Positions 1-10,995 of a stretch of 64,000 nucleotides of DNA are shown here, piece by piece. Source of the DNA: Melampsora larici-populina 98AG31 (Eukaryota; Basidiomycota; Pucciniomycetes; Pucciniales; Melampsoraceae); the NCBI RefSeq assembly GCF_000204055.1, contig NW_006768844.1, forward strand, positions 281,041 through 345,040, read 5' to 3'. The notes under the pieces were generated by a model. That model saw nothing but the letters and a program-made list of their open reading frames with translations. It searched no databases and was not told the DNA's origin. Each line of letters begins with the position of its first letter. The stretch's first letter is position 1. A program made the translations under genes and the position numbers.

Positions 1-12
1 CAGCGTCACTTT

Positions 13-1642
13 TTGGTTGCCGGCAACAATGCCTCAACAAACGGAGCCATGGTTTGTATCTTGGGTGAGATATATGGTTGTGTAGGCATCTATTGGCCAG
101 GAGGACAAAGGTTTCATGGCTGTATGTGCCATGTAATCAACCTTGTGGCTCAAGAATTCCTAGCTGGAATGGGGGAACTTACCGATGAAGAAAAGAAAAG
201 ATTTGAAGTCTCAGGCATGCCTGCGCTCTTAGCTTTGTTTGAGCCGCATGAGCCTCCAAATGTGATTGGTGGCAAAATCTCTTACAATTCAAGTGTTCAA
301 GCAGACTCTCTCAACAACAATCCCACTCTAATGGACACTGATCTATTGTCTCAATCCAATAGTCAACTTCTTCAGGCTGATACATCCACTCCAATTCTAC
401 ACAGATCCAACATTGTTGCTGAGCTACGTGAAAGAGCAAAATCAACCATAGTTGGAAGAATCCGTGCCCTATGCAACAATATACGAAAGAGACCTCAAGA
501 GCTAGAGTGTTTCATCAAGATCAGAGACTCTGTTCACAACGACCCAGTCCTTCCCATCAATTGTCCCTCAACTCGGTGAAATTATTTTTATTATGTGGTA
601 CGTGGCATATTCCTTTTGTTTCACTTGGGCTATACCTTTCTTTCAATTAACCAAGCTGGATATGAATGTATTGTAGATTCTCTGCACTATCAGGTTGAAA
701 AAAAGTATTGTTTGGTATACTGAAGACAGCAAGCGATCTAAATTTGCCCTCACCGCATACGACTGGGCTGCAATCGACTTCACAAAACCCATCTTGAAGA
801 TGTTCAAATCAGCCACACAGATTTTTCAGGCCAACGCAGCACGCAAACAACATGTACTCCCGGTCCTCTCAGCTCTTCAGCAGGTTCTCAAGAAACATCA
901 AGCTTCCAGAAGTACTTGGAGCTTGGAGTGTAGCTTGTAAACAAGCTGAAGACAATTTAGTCAAGTACATACGCAAAGAGTGCAAGAGAACCCTCAAACT
1001 CTGATTGCCACCATCTTGGAACCGGTTCATCGTGGATCAATCTTTTGAAAAATCAATGCACCCATAGGAGTTGAAGTGGCGGCTAGACGAGCTCTACAAG
1101 CAGAATACAATCACTGGGCTCCCAACCCTCCACCTACAACTCCGGCTCAATGTGATGAAACCACTCAAAAAAAGAAATCTGCAAAGACTCTCAAAAGCCT
1201 GGATGACTTGTACTCGATCTTGGGCTCAAGCGCAGTTCAACACCCAATCGAACAAGATAAGGTCATTGATGAAATTGATCGATATCTTTCTCAACAGGAT
1301 ACCATGATGCCTCACAAGTCCATCGGTCAGTATTGGCATGTAAGCACCTCATTGCTTCATTCTTGTATGATAACTCTGATTTATACATATGTACTGACTC
1401 AATGATTGACTCAACAGAGAATGTCTGAAACCGGGACATTACCAATACTCTCCAGAATTGCCCTGGAGCATTTGACAATCCCAGCCTCTACCGCCTCGGT
1501 TGAGAGGGTGTTTTTGATCTCGGGAGATATCACAACACCCTCAAGAGGGTGCTTGACCACCCAAACAATCTGTATGCTTGTCCTTATTAGACACTGGCTA
1601 ACAAACGATCAATCCACAATCAATATTGATGATCAGCAATAG
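13..1642 (+). pseudogene. hAT-superfamily transposase, 5' truncated by window edge and decayed
   Basis: The first block (to about 577) reads GNNASTNGAM, then CMCHVINLVAQEFL, the usual hAT core pattern (a DNASNN-like motif followed by CxxHxxNL). A second block (about 695-940) matches the helical middle of hAT transposases, with VLPVLSALQQVL. A third (1076-1339) has EIDRYLSQ and QYWH. A GTAAGC...CAG intron at 1340-1417 joins it in frame to the C-terminal hAT dimerisation domain (LPILSRIALEHLTIPAS.ASVERVF), ending at 1642. The blocks lie in different frames and at least one junction (about 940-1076) is not explained by a clean intron, so I call it a pseudogene. Transposase function is family knowledge; no terminal repeats or target duplication were identified. 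Confidence 0.8.
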
Positions 1643-2522
1643 TCTGCAACTTTATCTTGAGGTAAAAGAAATGTGACTCGGTACATGTCTCCTGATTCCA
1701 ATCGTTCCTTTTATCTTAGTATCTGGTTATATAAAGGGAAGCAATCAATGTCTGTTGTTATTCATAACATTTCATTTTTTCCCTAGTACCTTGTTAGCTA
1801 GATACAAGCAAAGAACACAGCCATTTAGTCTGTAGTTATAAGGCCTCCGGGAAGCTGAATTATCTTCCCTTGAACACAGTGAGATTGTACCAGCTCTCCA
1901 AAAAATCTAACAGCCAAACGAGCTGCAGATATCAATGTTTGTTGTATCAAAGCAAGTCTCCCTTGAATTTTATATAATATTGTTTATTTTTCTTATATGA
2001 CCTCTGGTGATGTGGAGCAACTCCCTTAACTCCATCCCCCATAATATAAAGGTGAAGCTGCTATGTACATACATAAATCTTGAGAATCGTCTTTAATCTA
2101 CTGGAATTGGGTCAAGTACTCTACAAACTTGTGAGACTCATCCCACTTTACTTTACGAGTACATTAAACTGAGTACAACTCAGTTTTTTTTCTTGGTTGA
2201 GTCTTGTACTCAAAACAAAACTCAATTGGCAACGGTGGCTTTGAGTCAACAACTCATTTTGCCACCAGTACCTGAGTACTGTATTCACCGGCCTCTCGGG
2301 GCTGTGAGTCCAGCATAAGTTGAGTTTGACTCAAAGTGGCATCCCTGATGATGTAGCTGCACATACATATGCGGGGCCAACAGGGTACCACTTGAGGGCA
2401 ATTGGCAAACCTATTGCAAACAAGTTGTGAACAAAATTCACAAATTGAGGAAATTTCAAACCCGGACACCACAATTTGGTTCAATTGGGTTTTGAACTAA
2501 TTAATTCACGCAGTGTCAAGTT
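1643..2522. other. Non-coding stretch, no gene seen
   Basis: No credible reading frame. The part at about 2110-2345 is rich in ACTCA/TGAGT words on both strands (for example GAGTACAACTCAG and TTTGAGTCAAC) and looks like an old repeat able to form short hairpins. Confidence 0.5.
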
Positions 2523-2799
2523 GTGCATTCACCTTACAGCCGTTGTGAGAACTAACGGTAACTTTTTTCATTTTGTGTTGTGTCAACATTTAATCCAAAA
2601 CTGGCAAAAACTAAGAAAACTCCTTTTTGACCATGCGTACTGTGAGATAAAAGTATATTGCAGGAGCCAAAACAAGGTTTAGGCCTGTGACATAAAAAAC
2701 AGAGTTTTGGACCAAAAATTAAACTCTATTTAAAACTTGGCAACACCCATCGCCTCAAAAGTTACAAATAGTTCTAACAACGGCTGTAGGTGAATGCAC
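2523..2799. repeat. Inverted-repeat (MITE-like) element with about 40-bp arms
   Basis: The segment 2523-2562 (GTGCATTCACC...CGGTAAC) recurs as an imperfect reverse complement at 2761-2799 (GTTAC...GGTGAATGCAC). The roughly 200-bp centre has no coding potential. I found no target duplication, so the superfamily is unknown. Confidence 0.6.
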
Positions 2800-2820
2800 A
2801 TTCTGACTCTAACCCAACTA

Positions 2821-3440
2821 AGTCCCTCTCGGGCAAGCAAGCTTGCGAGAGAGGGACTTATATCATATCCACAAAATTTGGCACAGGAGCCCAAAACTTT
2901 TGGTTGGAGACTTTTTCCAACCGCTATATCTCAATATCTTACAAATGAATATCCTGTGGCGCTAAGAAAAGTTTTGCTCATCCACTTTTTCTACACATGA
3001 TGGTACCTTTCAATTCTTGCATTTCATTTGGGAAAGTTTTAATAAAGAGACTTGAAATAAACATTTCTCTGTAACATTCCAGACTGGCCCGCTGCAAGCC
3101 ACTGACAGCTAAATTTGACAGCTGGGTCAAAAATCTGTGAGATTTTCAAGAGTTTGAAGCCTATTACATCTGCAGCAATAAAGGAAAACCAAAAAGAATC
3201 AGATGGGCATGTGTAGAAGAAGCAGATGAACAAGACTCTTCTTTGTACAAGAGGATATTTATTTGTAAGGTAATGAGATATAGTGGGTGGAGAAAGTCTC
3301 CAGCCAAAAATTTTGGGCTCCTGTGCCAAATTTCGTTGATAAGATATGCAGTCATTTAAGAAAAGCTTGCCCTCAATTGCCCGCAAAACTCGAGCGAATT
3401 TGGGGCAAGCTTTTCTTAGATGACTGTAAGCCCCTCTCTC
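2821..3440. repeat. Composite foldback element
   Basis: 2821-2858 is a near-perfect 38-bp palindrome (AGTCCCTCTC...GAGAGGGACT). About 2862-2999 recurs inverted at about 3209-3345 with clear but imperfect identity (shared words include TTTGGCACAGGAGCCCAAAA and TTCTACACATG). At the right, 3354-3374 and 3402-3422 form a 21-bp inverted pair (AAGAAAAGCTTGCCC / GGGCAAGCTTTTCTT). Short peptides on both strands of the arms are by-products of this symmetry. Confidence 0.6.
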
Positions 3441-3582
3441 AGTCAGAATTTGGGTCTCGGAAGTACCGAGGAGCTGTCGGGGTCCCGGGCAGCTGAAGGG
3501 CTCGGCGACCGAGAGGGCCCAGGACCACTTATAAACTCCAACACATCGATCTCAATCATTCCTCTTCCGGCCTGAAGAAACA

Positions 3583-4451
3583 ATGTCTGGACCTCAAGGC
3601 GTGCTGGCTACCACTCATGGGGAAACTGCGTTCTTTCGAGCAGTGATTAGATACCGTCCTAGAGGAAGTCACCGACATTTTGCTGTGATTGCGATGTGCA
3701 AGGATTTAGAACGTGAACTCAACACTTTTGTTTCTACCGAGGAAGTCTGGGATCTTCTTCGTACCTCTTACAACCTTGATCTCCTCAACGAAAGGGTGTT
3801 TAGATTTTCCTTTTTTTTCTCTCCTCCCAGAACTAGGTTTTTACCACTCTGATTTCGGTTTATTGGTTAATTTAGGATCCCGATGTGATCGACGATTCCG
3901 ACCCGTCCCTTACAACCAAGGATCTAGCTGGCGAACGATTTTATGAATTTCAGCTTCCGATACATCCCACAACTCCATCCGAACTTTCTTTCCTACCCTT
4001 TGTTGATCAACGTAGGCTCGACAACAACCCTTCGCCGATTTCTTCACCCGGCCCGCTTTCTGTCAAACATCCTCGAGACCATATCAAATCACTAAGAAGT
4101 GGGAGCATCACAAACTCAGTGAACGAAGGGGACAGTTGTCTTGAAGACGCTATAGCCAACGAGGACGGCATGGAAAGTGACCTCACGGAACAGGAAGAGC
4201 TAGATGATGAAGATGAAGACGACTCTGCTCCAGAACAAAGTAAGTTTTTGACATTATGCGATGCCGATGTTTTTGATATATCTCGCCATAACCAATCCCT
4301 GCTTCGTTTAGCTAAGAGCCGGAAGTGGAGAGGTCAAAGACCTTCGATCGATGCCACCAATACTCGTACTCGTCCTATTCGAAATCGAGGTAACCGCGCA
4401 AGAGGGAGAGGGCGAAAAAAGAAGGTATATAGTGACAGGTCATATCCCTAG
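3583..4451 (+). CDS. EAF7: EAF7/MRGBP-like subunit of the NuA4 histone acetyltransferase complex
   Basis: Exon 1 (3583-3795) starts at an ATG and encodes FFRAVIRYRPRGSHRHFAVI, then a VSTEEVWDLLRTSYNLDLLNER segment. This is the EAF7/MRGBP pattern: a short N-terminal region, a P.G..RHF core, and an (E/D)(I/V)W..L...Y.L..L.E(R/M) helix. A GTGTTT...TTTAG intron (3796-3875, 80 nt) joins it in frame to DPDVIDDSD and a 'F(E/Y)FQLP'-like patch, as in the family. An acidic stretch follows (EEDEDDSAPE), then a basic RG-rich tail ending in RGRGRKKK. A second possible intron, 4240-4311 (GTAAGT...TTTAG, 72 nt), keeps the frame, so the product is about 238 or 262 aa. In yeast and animals EAF7/MRGBP partners EAF3/MRG15 in NuA4/TIP60; that role is inferred here. 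It is the only clear host gene in the window. Confidence 0.85.
3796..3875 (+). other. Intron in EAF7-like gene
   Basis: The GT at 3796 and AG at 3874-3875 restore one reading frame (codon boundary, phase 0) between LLNER and DPDVIDD. Confidence 0.8.
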
Positions 4452-5343
4452 ACCATCATCTTTCTTTCACTCTATGTCCTCACCAATCCGTTCCGATCCC
4501 CCGTGGTAGTGAATCATCCGGGTTAGGTCGACCACCTCTCACAACTGTGCGGGTCTCTACCACACGACGCAGATATCGGACGATCCCAAAAAGAGATACC
4601 ATCAACATCCATTTTCTCCATTCAACAAAGGCTAGAGCCGCAGGGCCCCGTTTGCGGTAAACTGGGGTTTTCTTATTTCTGTAAACTTTGCATACCTTTG
4701 TTTTTATCTATGCCACGCTCATATCGAAAGCCCAAGCTAACAAAGATGACCATTGACAACCACGGTCTCGTTCTGTATTCTATCATCCCAACAATTGAAC
4801 TCCTATATATCAGCACAAGTCTCAATCATCAGTGGGATGCCTTGGTGCTCTTGCTATTTGCCATTATTGAGAACACTTAATCTTGTCATGTAGACACCCC
4901 GGGCAAACCCGGGTCATGTAGTGCATACAGGTTGCATGGTCCTGTGAACAACAGAAAAAATCCCCGCACCCAGGGTCATGTCACACTTACATGACAGGTG
5001 TTCATGGTCCATACCGTTGCTTCTCATACCAGTAACATGTATGTATAGAAGCACTGCCAAGAAAGTCCAAAACAGCCTTTATTCAGGCTTAAAGCCAGTC
5101 ATAACCTGAGAAAACTAAATTGGTTTTGTTCCTTTGGTGCATACATGTTAGGATATGACCACTCAAGTCATATGGCAGGTACATAATAATGTCACAAGTC
5201 TCTCCGTTTAATTCTACATCTTTATGCCATAACACACATAATGAGTTGACACATGATCTCACCAACTGCAAGTATTTTTAATCAAAGGTAATCTCAGCTT
5301 TGACTGACTCCACTACACTCCCAACCATCATCCTCAGCAACAA
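4452..5343. other. Intergenic region, no gene seen; probable 5' flank of Tnp2 element A
   Basis: No supported gene. About 4890-5045 has repeated TCATGTA/TACATGA-like words and a CCCGGG...CCCGGG palindrome, which could be subterminal repeats of the transposon carrying the next gene. I could not identify its terminal inverted repeat. Confidence 0.4.
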
Positions 5344-6675
5344 ATGTCTCTTTGTACTTGTCCTTGCAATACCTGCAAGGTCAGGTTCCACGGGGAAGGG
5401 CCTCTTGTCACCCCACGTACTATCACCAGCCATCTTCAAAAGCAACAGAAAGCCGCGGCAGTTCCTTCAACCAATGAATTGATTCGATTATTTGGAGGAA
5501 GTAAGCCCCCTGTGATTAGGCAGGATAAAGAAACTGGCAAGTACCCTTTGCCACTTCCCATCATCACCATAGCCTTCATATGCGCTAATTATAAAGACCC
5601 TTTTTTCAATATCAGATCCAGCTCCAAGCAATTTGAATGAGTGGTTGCTCCTCTTGCTTGTCTTAGTGGCACATCTACACATCATCTCTGGACTATCTCG
5701 AAGTGATTCAAACATTACTCTGGTTACCCTCAAATCAATTCTCCATGGCTTTGACAAAAAGATCAATATTGAGACTCTTTCAACATTTCCAATTGATGTC
5801 CAAACAGCAATAAACTGGTTGAAAATTGAACCATCTATTTACCGTACAATATGCTGTCCTGGATGTTTCAAGATTTTTCAAGCAAGTCTCAAATTAGAAT
5901 ACTGTGATCACCAAGAAACATTACGTAGCCGGATATGTAACACAAAACTTTTCAATCTTAATAATAAACCATTGAAACAATATTCCACCCAAAGTTTTTG
6001 GGAGTGGCTTGTCAAATTTGTCCAACGTGAAGGCACTGAAGATTTATTACAACAGTCAATCAATCACTCAAACTCATCTAATGATTCTAGTTTCCGTCGA
6101 TGTATCTGGGATGGCTCTATCTTGTCTACATTCAAGGATTTGAATGGTGAGCCTTTTCACAAGCGCTTAGGTAACATTTCTTTTGGAATCTACATCGATT
6201 GGTTCAATCCTCAAGGGAACAAGATATTGGGAAAGCATAATAGTGTTGGGGTCATCATTTCATTTTGTCTCTCAATTCCTGCTAGCCATAGATATAAGCT
6301 TCAAAATCTGTTCTTTGCTGGTATAACGCCTGGACCCTCGGAACCATCTGTACTACAAATGAACAACGTCCTATATTCATTAGTCTATGAGCTGAAACAA
6401 TTGTGGGTTTCTGGAATTACAGTCCCTACTCGAACACACCCCAATGGACTCCTTGTTAAGGCGGCTTTGATTGTAGCTGTCTGTGATTTACCAGCCATCC
6501 AAAAATTGATAGGCTATGCCTCTCATAGCGCAGAGATGTTTTGTTCATTCTGCTACCTCCCTCAGTCACAAAATCACAACCTCGATTTCACAACATGGAA
6601 GCCAAGAACATTTGAAGGCCATCAAACCAAATCCAAGGCTTGGGAAGCCGCAACAACACACGCACAACAAGATGA
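5344..6675 (+). pseudogene. Tnp2 (CACTA-type) transposase copy A, 5' part, split by insertion
   Basis: Exon 1 (5344-5536) opens with MSLCTCPCNTCKVRF, a Cys-rich start shared in style with copies B and C. A GC-AG intron (5537-5615: GCAAGT...ATCAG) is needed for frame; using the GT four bases later leads straight to a stop. Exon 2 has NWLKIEPSIYRTICCPGCF, GIYIDWFNPQGNK, FAGITPGPSEP, CDLPAIQ and FCSFCYLP, matching copies B and C in order. The frame is interrupted at 6675 by the left end of a 14.4-kb CACTA element and resumes at 21060. Joining the flanks with one copy of the TGA duplication gives the same residue spacing to the next conserved block (GVRWS) as in B and C. Disrupted; probably dead since that insertion. 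Confidence 0.85.
5537..5615 (+). other. GC-AG intron in Tnp2 copy A
   Basis: The donor G|GCAAGT and acceptor ATCAG give the only join that keeps the downstream transposase frame open (phase 1, making a GAT codon). Confidence 0.65.
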
Positions 6676-6737
6676 CACTACGCGAAAATTAATATTTTCC
6701 GGGCCGAAAAGAAAAATTCCGGGAATTATATTTTCCG
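6676..6737 (+). repeat. Left terminal inverted repeat of the 14.4-kb CACTA element
   Basis: 62 bp beginning CACTA; it matches the right end inverted with differences only at positions 4 and 40. Weaker similarity continues to about 6767. Confidence 0.92.
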
Positions 6738-7152
6738 CTGCCTTCCGAACCTCAATAATTTATGACTCCAATCCCTCTCGTATTCTGTGTTCATCGTGCC
6801 TTCCACAAGTTGTATATACTTCCTGTACCTTCTTCGCTCAATCTGATGGTGACTATGAAGCAACCAATGTTCATCAAATGTGATATTCAAGAGGAATCGA
6901 GAACAAACAAAATAAATAAAACCAAGTGAATTCATCCAAAGTCTTCTAATTCAAGACTATGTTCAACTTAACACAGAGTGAGAAGCATTAGCCAACGCAA
7001 TCCCAGGAGTTCCGCCTCCACGCTGGTCTCTTCTTAAACTGTCTACAAGTGCGACTTGAGCACTGGTTCATAGATAACCATCGATCAACACTTACGTCAA
7101 TCACATCTCTCTCAACTTTTGAATCCAACTCTCTCACATACTATTCACAAGA

Positions 7153-10100
7153 ATGCTTTCGCCAAAGTTCAAGACCGATGCCCGACGAGTTGTCTGCAAG
7201 TGTCAAAGTCATGAATGCTACAAAGGTTTCTATCTTGATGCCAGCGGAATCAAACAACAAGGCATAGAGGTCATTCCCGCCACGAAGGAATCACACGCCC
7301 GTGCTGACCTGCGATACCAAATCATGTCAACATCTCTTTCAGCTAACCAAGATAATTCAAACTTGAATCGACCAGCACCGACAGACGAACAAGATCAGCT
7401 CTCAGGCCCTCTAGCACGATTGGGTCTTGATCCATCCAGGAATTCGAGTGATCGGGCTACTCGAATGAATAGTAGAAGTGTCTCAGCTCCTTATACGAAT
7501 TTCGACTCATTGCGTGCTTCCGTTGCTGACCGATCGAGAGAACCAGAAGAAGAAGCGGAAGGAAGTTCTTCAGCAACCGGTGTTCCATCTGATCGCAATC
7601 ATGAGCTGGCTCTCTTGGAGAACGAAACACAGCCTACGGATCCTGATGTTTGCAAAGCTACAGATTCAGCTAGACAAAATGGGCTACGAGAATATGACAC
7701 AAGTACGTTGAATATCTCGCTTTTTGATCTCGACGCTGAGCAGTTGAATATGTATTAACCTTTTTTTGCTTTTGTAGGCCTCTTCCACGCGTTTACATTA
7801 TCATCTTTCAACCCTACGTGTCTTCATGTTGCACTCACAGCAGCTGTTATGAGTATATTCGATCATGCGACGATGTCAACTTCTGCTTGGCTGATGGACA
7901 TGATGCGTGTATCTGTGGAACTCTCGATAACTCATGGCCTAGTTCCAAGAAAAACTTCGACTCCATTGAATCTTACAGAAATCCCAACTTTGAAGAGATT
8001 TCCTCGTACCATCACCACGGCAATCGGATGGTTGAAGATAGATCCACGGCTGATATACATGAATTGTTGTAAGGGCTGCTTTGCGCTGTATCCTTTATCT
8101 AAAACACCGACATGGTGTAATCATCGAATTGCAAGCATTCCTGGAGGACCACCAGATCACTCAATCGAGGCCAACATTGAAATTACTGCGGAAGCTGAGG
8201 AGCAATCATCTGTGTGTGATCAAGATTTCGAAGAAGAGACCTGCGGAGGGCCTCTACTACGGTTCTTCCGAAGTGAGCAAGTACCGGTCCGGCGTTACGC
8301 TTTTCAAGATCTAAGTGAATGGATTGCTCGTTTATACTCTCGACCTCTCTTCGAGGAATGGCTTGATGAGTCTTTGGTCGAATCGAGACGACCTTTCAAT
8401 CCGAATGAAGATGTGTATGACATCCATGGATCACGGGTCTGGAAAGAATTCTGTGGACCAGACGGTCAACAATTCACGGCAACTAGTGGAAATTTAGTTT
8501 TTGGAATGTTTATCGATGGCATCAACCCGTTTGGAAACAAGCAGAGTGGACATCATGATTCAATCACATTTATAGTTCTCATCTGCCTCACTTTACCCAT
8601 CCGAGTTCGAAATCGGCCAGAAAACATATTCCTTGTTGGAATTGCACCAGGTCCTCGAGAGCCGGCACTCGAACAGATCAACTGGATACTCAAGCCGATT
8701 GTTGCACAGCTCCAAGCACTATGGGAGCCAGGGTTGCTCTTGTCTAAAACTCATCAGTACAAAGACGGCCGAGTCATTCATGCGGCATTATTAGTATTCA
8801 TCGCAGATATCCCGGCTCTCAGACGATCACTTGGATTTCCAAGTGCTACCAATAACCACTTCTGCTCATTTTGCCTACTCGAAAAGAAGGACATCCAGAA
8901 CTTCGACCAAGCCACGTGGCCCATCCGCACATGCTCTCAGCATAAAATATGGGCATATCAAGCCCGTGATGCGACGACTGTCAAGGAAAGAAAAATTATA
9001 TTCAAAACACATGGAGTCCGCTATTCTGTATTGAATGACTTAGAGTATTGGAATATAGTAGATTTTCATGTAGTTGATTCAATGCATAACCTACTCCTCG
9101 GCCTCCTTTCATGGCACTTACGAAGGTTTTGGTCAATGACAGACATGAAGAACGACGAAGATGAGCTACCGCCTGTCACTAAAAAAGAGCTGCTGGAACT
9201 TTTTGACGAGAATTCCAATTTTGAACAACATCAAAGTATAGTTCCTGATCAAGAGAATGTTGCTGACAACAATGGTGGGACCATCCACGATATTCCTTCG
9301 CCTGATCTGAGCAGCGAGAGCGAGTTTGATCCGCTAGGTGATCCTGGGTGGGACTCTGAGTGGATTTCGCCGCCACTTGGTGAGGTCATCTTCGACAAAA
9401 CAATGCTACAGGCTATCAATTCTCTACTTCCAAGAATCCATATACCTACCTGGATAAAACGTGCGATCCCTGTCGTTGGAAAGGCATCTTTTGGCAAGTT
9501 GAAAGCAGACGAGTGGAGAAATCTCTTCACAATCCAACTACCTTTGACTTTAATTCCGATATGGAGCGGGCATGATCATGTGAAGACTGCACTCCTTCGA
9601 AACTTTTGTCATCTGGTCTCTCTGGTTAACTTGGCCTTGAAGCGGGTGATGAATGAAAAGAAGATTGATCGGTATTGGCATCACATCCAGGAGTATCTCA
9701 AAGGTTCTATTGTCCTATTCCAACATTGTAATCTTGCGCCGAACCATCACATGGCAATTCACCTGGCAGACTGTCTTGAGCGCTTTGGTCCGGTACGGGC
9801 CTGGTGGTCTTTTCCTTTTGAGCGTTTGATGGGGCAAATTCTGAAAGGCTGCCACAATAACCATATTGGTAAGTCTTCAAGAATTCACTGAAGAGATTCA
9901 TCCTGATTTGCAAGCACCTGCTAATGCAGTAAATGAAATATGTTTGCAGGCGAACTCGAAATCACTTTCATGAAGAATTTCTGTCGCGCTGGGAATCTTT
10001 CTGCCCTTATCAAAGACGATCAACTTCCTGAGACCCTCAAGCCGTATGCGACACGCCTGGAATCACTCTATGATCCACCTCCTGCAGCTAAAAAGAAACT

Positions 10101-10671
10101 ATCCAACTCAAAGCTCGAACCCATCGCAAATTCGACTCTTGCGCTTTTGTTAGAGCAATTAAATGAAGACACAACAGACAGACGCACTTGGGTCCTTCCA
10201 GATCAAAGGTGTCAGAAATCAAAGAAGGATACCAGTGATTTGATACCAATCACTCCACGCGCATTCTTCTACAAGCAAATTGAACACTTGGACGTCCACT
10301 TCGCATCATTTACTTCGAATCCAAATAATAGCTTCATCACTTTCAATTCCACTCCCAATAAAACCCGTACATTTGGCCGAATCTTTTCAATATTTGTCCA
10401 TCGTCGATCGCCAACACCTTCTGAAAACATTGTAGACACTTGGTTACATGTACAACACTTCCCACTGGTCCCCGCACACATGTACAATCCAATGTTGCAG
10501 ATAAATGCGCCAGATGTGCAAGTATATCTTCGTGCTTGGGGCCCAACTGAGAATATTGTAATCAATGTGAAAGATGTGATATCACATTGCTTGTGGATCA
10601 TGTATAAGCCTTGTGAATTGCACAAGAGTTTGACTATAGCAACTGTTGCTCTTGTATCAATGGAGCGATGA
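7153..10671 (+). CDS. Tnp2-family (CACTA) transposase copy B, apparently intact, three exons
   Basis: Exons 7153-7702, 7778-9868 and 9950-10671 join in frame through GTACGT...TTGTAG and GTAAGT...TTGCAG introns to give about 1,120 aa. The order is: a Cys-rich start (CKCQSHECYKG, about residue 15); an acidic, poorly conserved linker; CCKGCFALY (about 280); FIDGINPFGNK and ADIPALR, whose aspartates are shared with copies A and C and are candidate catalytic residues; FCSFCLLEKKD (about 550); then GVRYSVLNDLEYW and DSMHNLLLGLLSWHLRRFW (about 597-635), the hallmark of basidiomycete Tnp2 proteins. The C-terminal exon carries a domain also present in copy C. Family knowledge: Tnp2/TnpD cuts and pastes CACTA elements. 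It lies within the 14.4-kb element and is its likely transposase. No frameshift or stop was seen. Confidence 0.9.
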
Positions 10672-10995
10672 CTATCATCCATGTCATATAGGCTATGAAT
10701 CCTTCTCTCATTTGTGTCATGTATTGTAGGCTATGAGTACTTTGTCGGGTACACTTTTGAACGGTTTGGTTTGATCTCAATCACTTGATTTGTATGTCAA
10801 TTTGAGCCCATTTTTGATGAACGTAATTCAGCTGTAATCACTCGTATTCCTCTCACAAATGTTCTTGCCTCATTGTCAAGCTTTCTATCAATTGTGTATT
10901 GTATTCTTTGCATGGTAAAGAAACAAAATAGCAATACATTGTGATCAGCTAATGAGTACAAACTTTACTATCTTGTTCAATCTAGACCCAATTTT
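10672..10995. other. Gap between convergent genes, no gene seen
   Basis: AT-rich spacer between the 3' ends of the plus-strand transposase and the minus-strand accessory gene; presumably holds both polyadenylation regions. Confidence 0.5.

Noticed and set aside
4698..5271. Short frames between EAF7 and Tnp2 copy A
   Set aside because: 60 codons or fewer, no motif, no splice partners.
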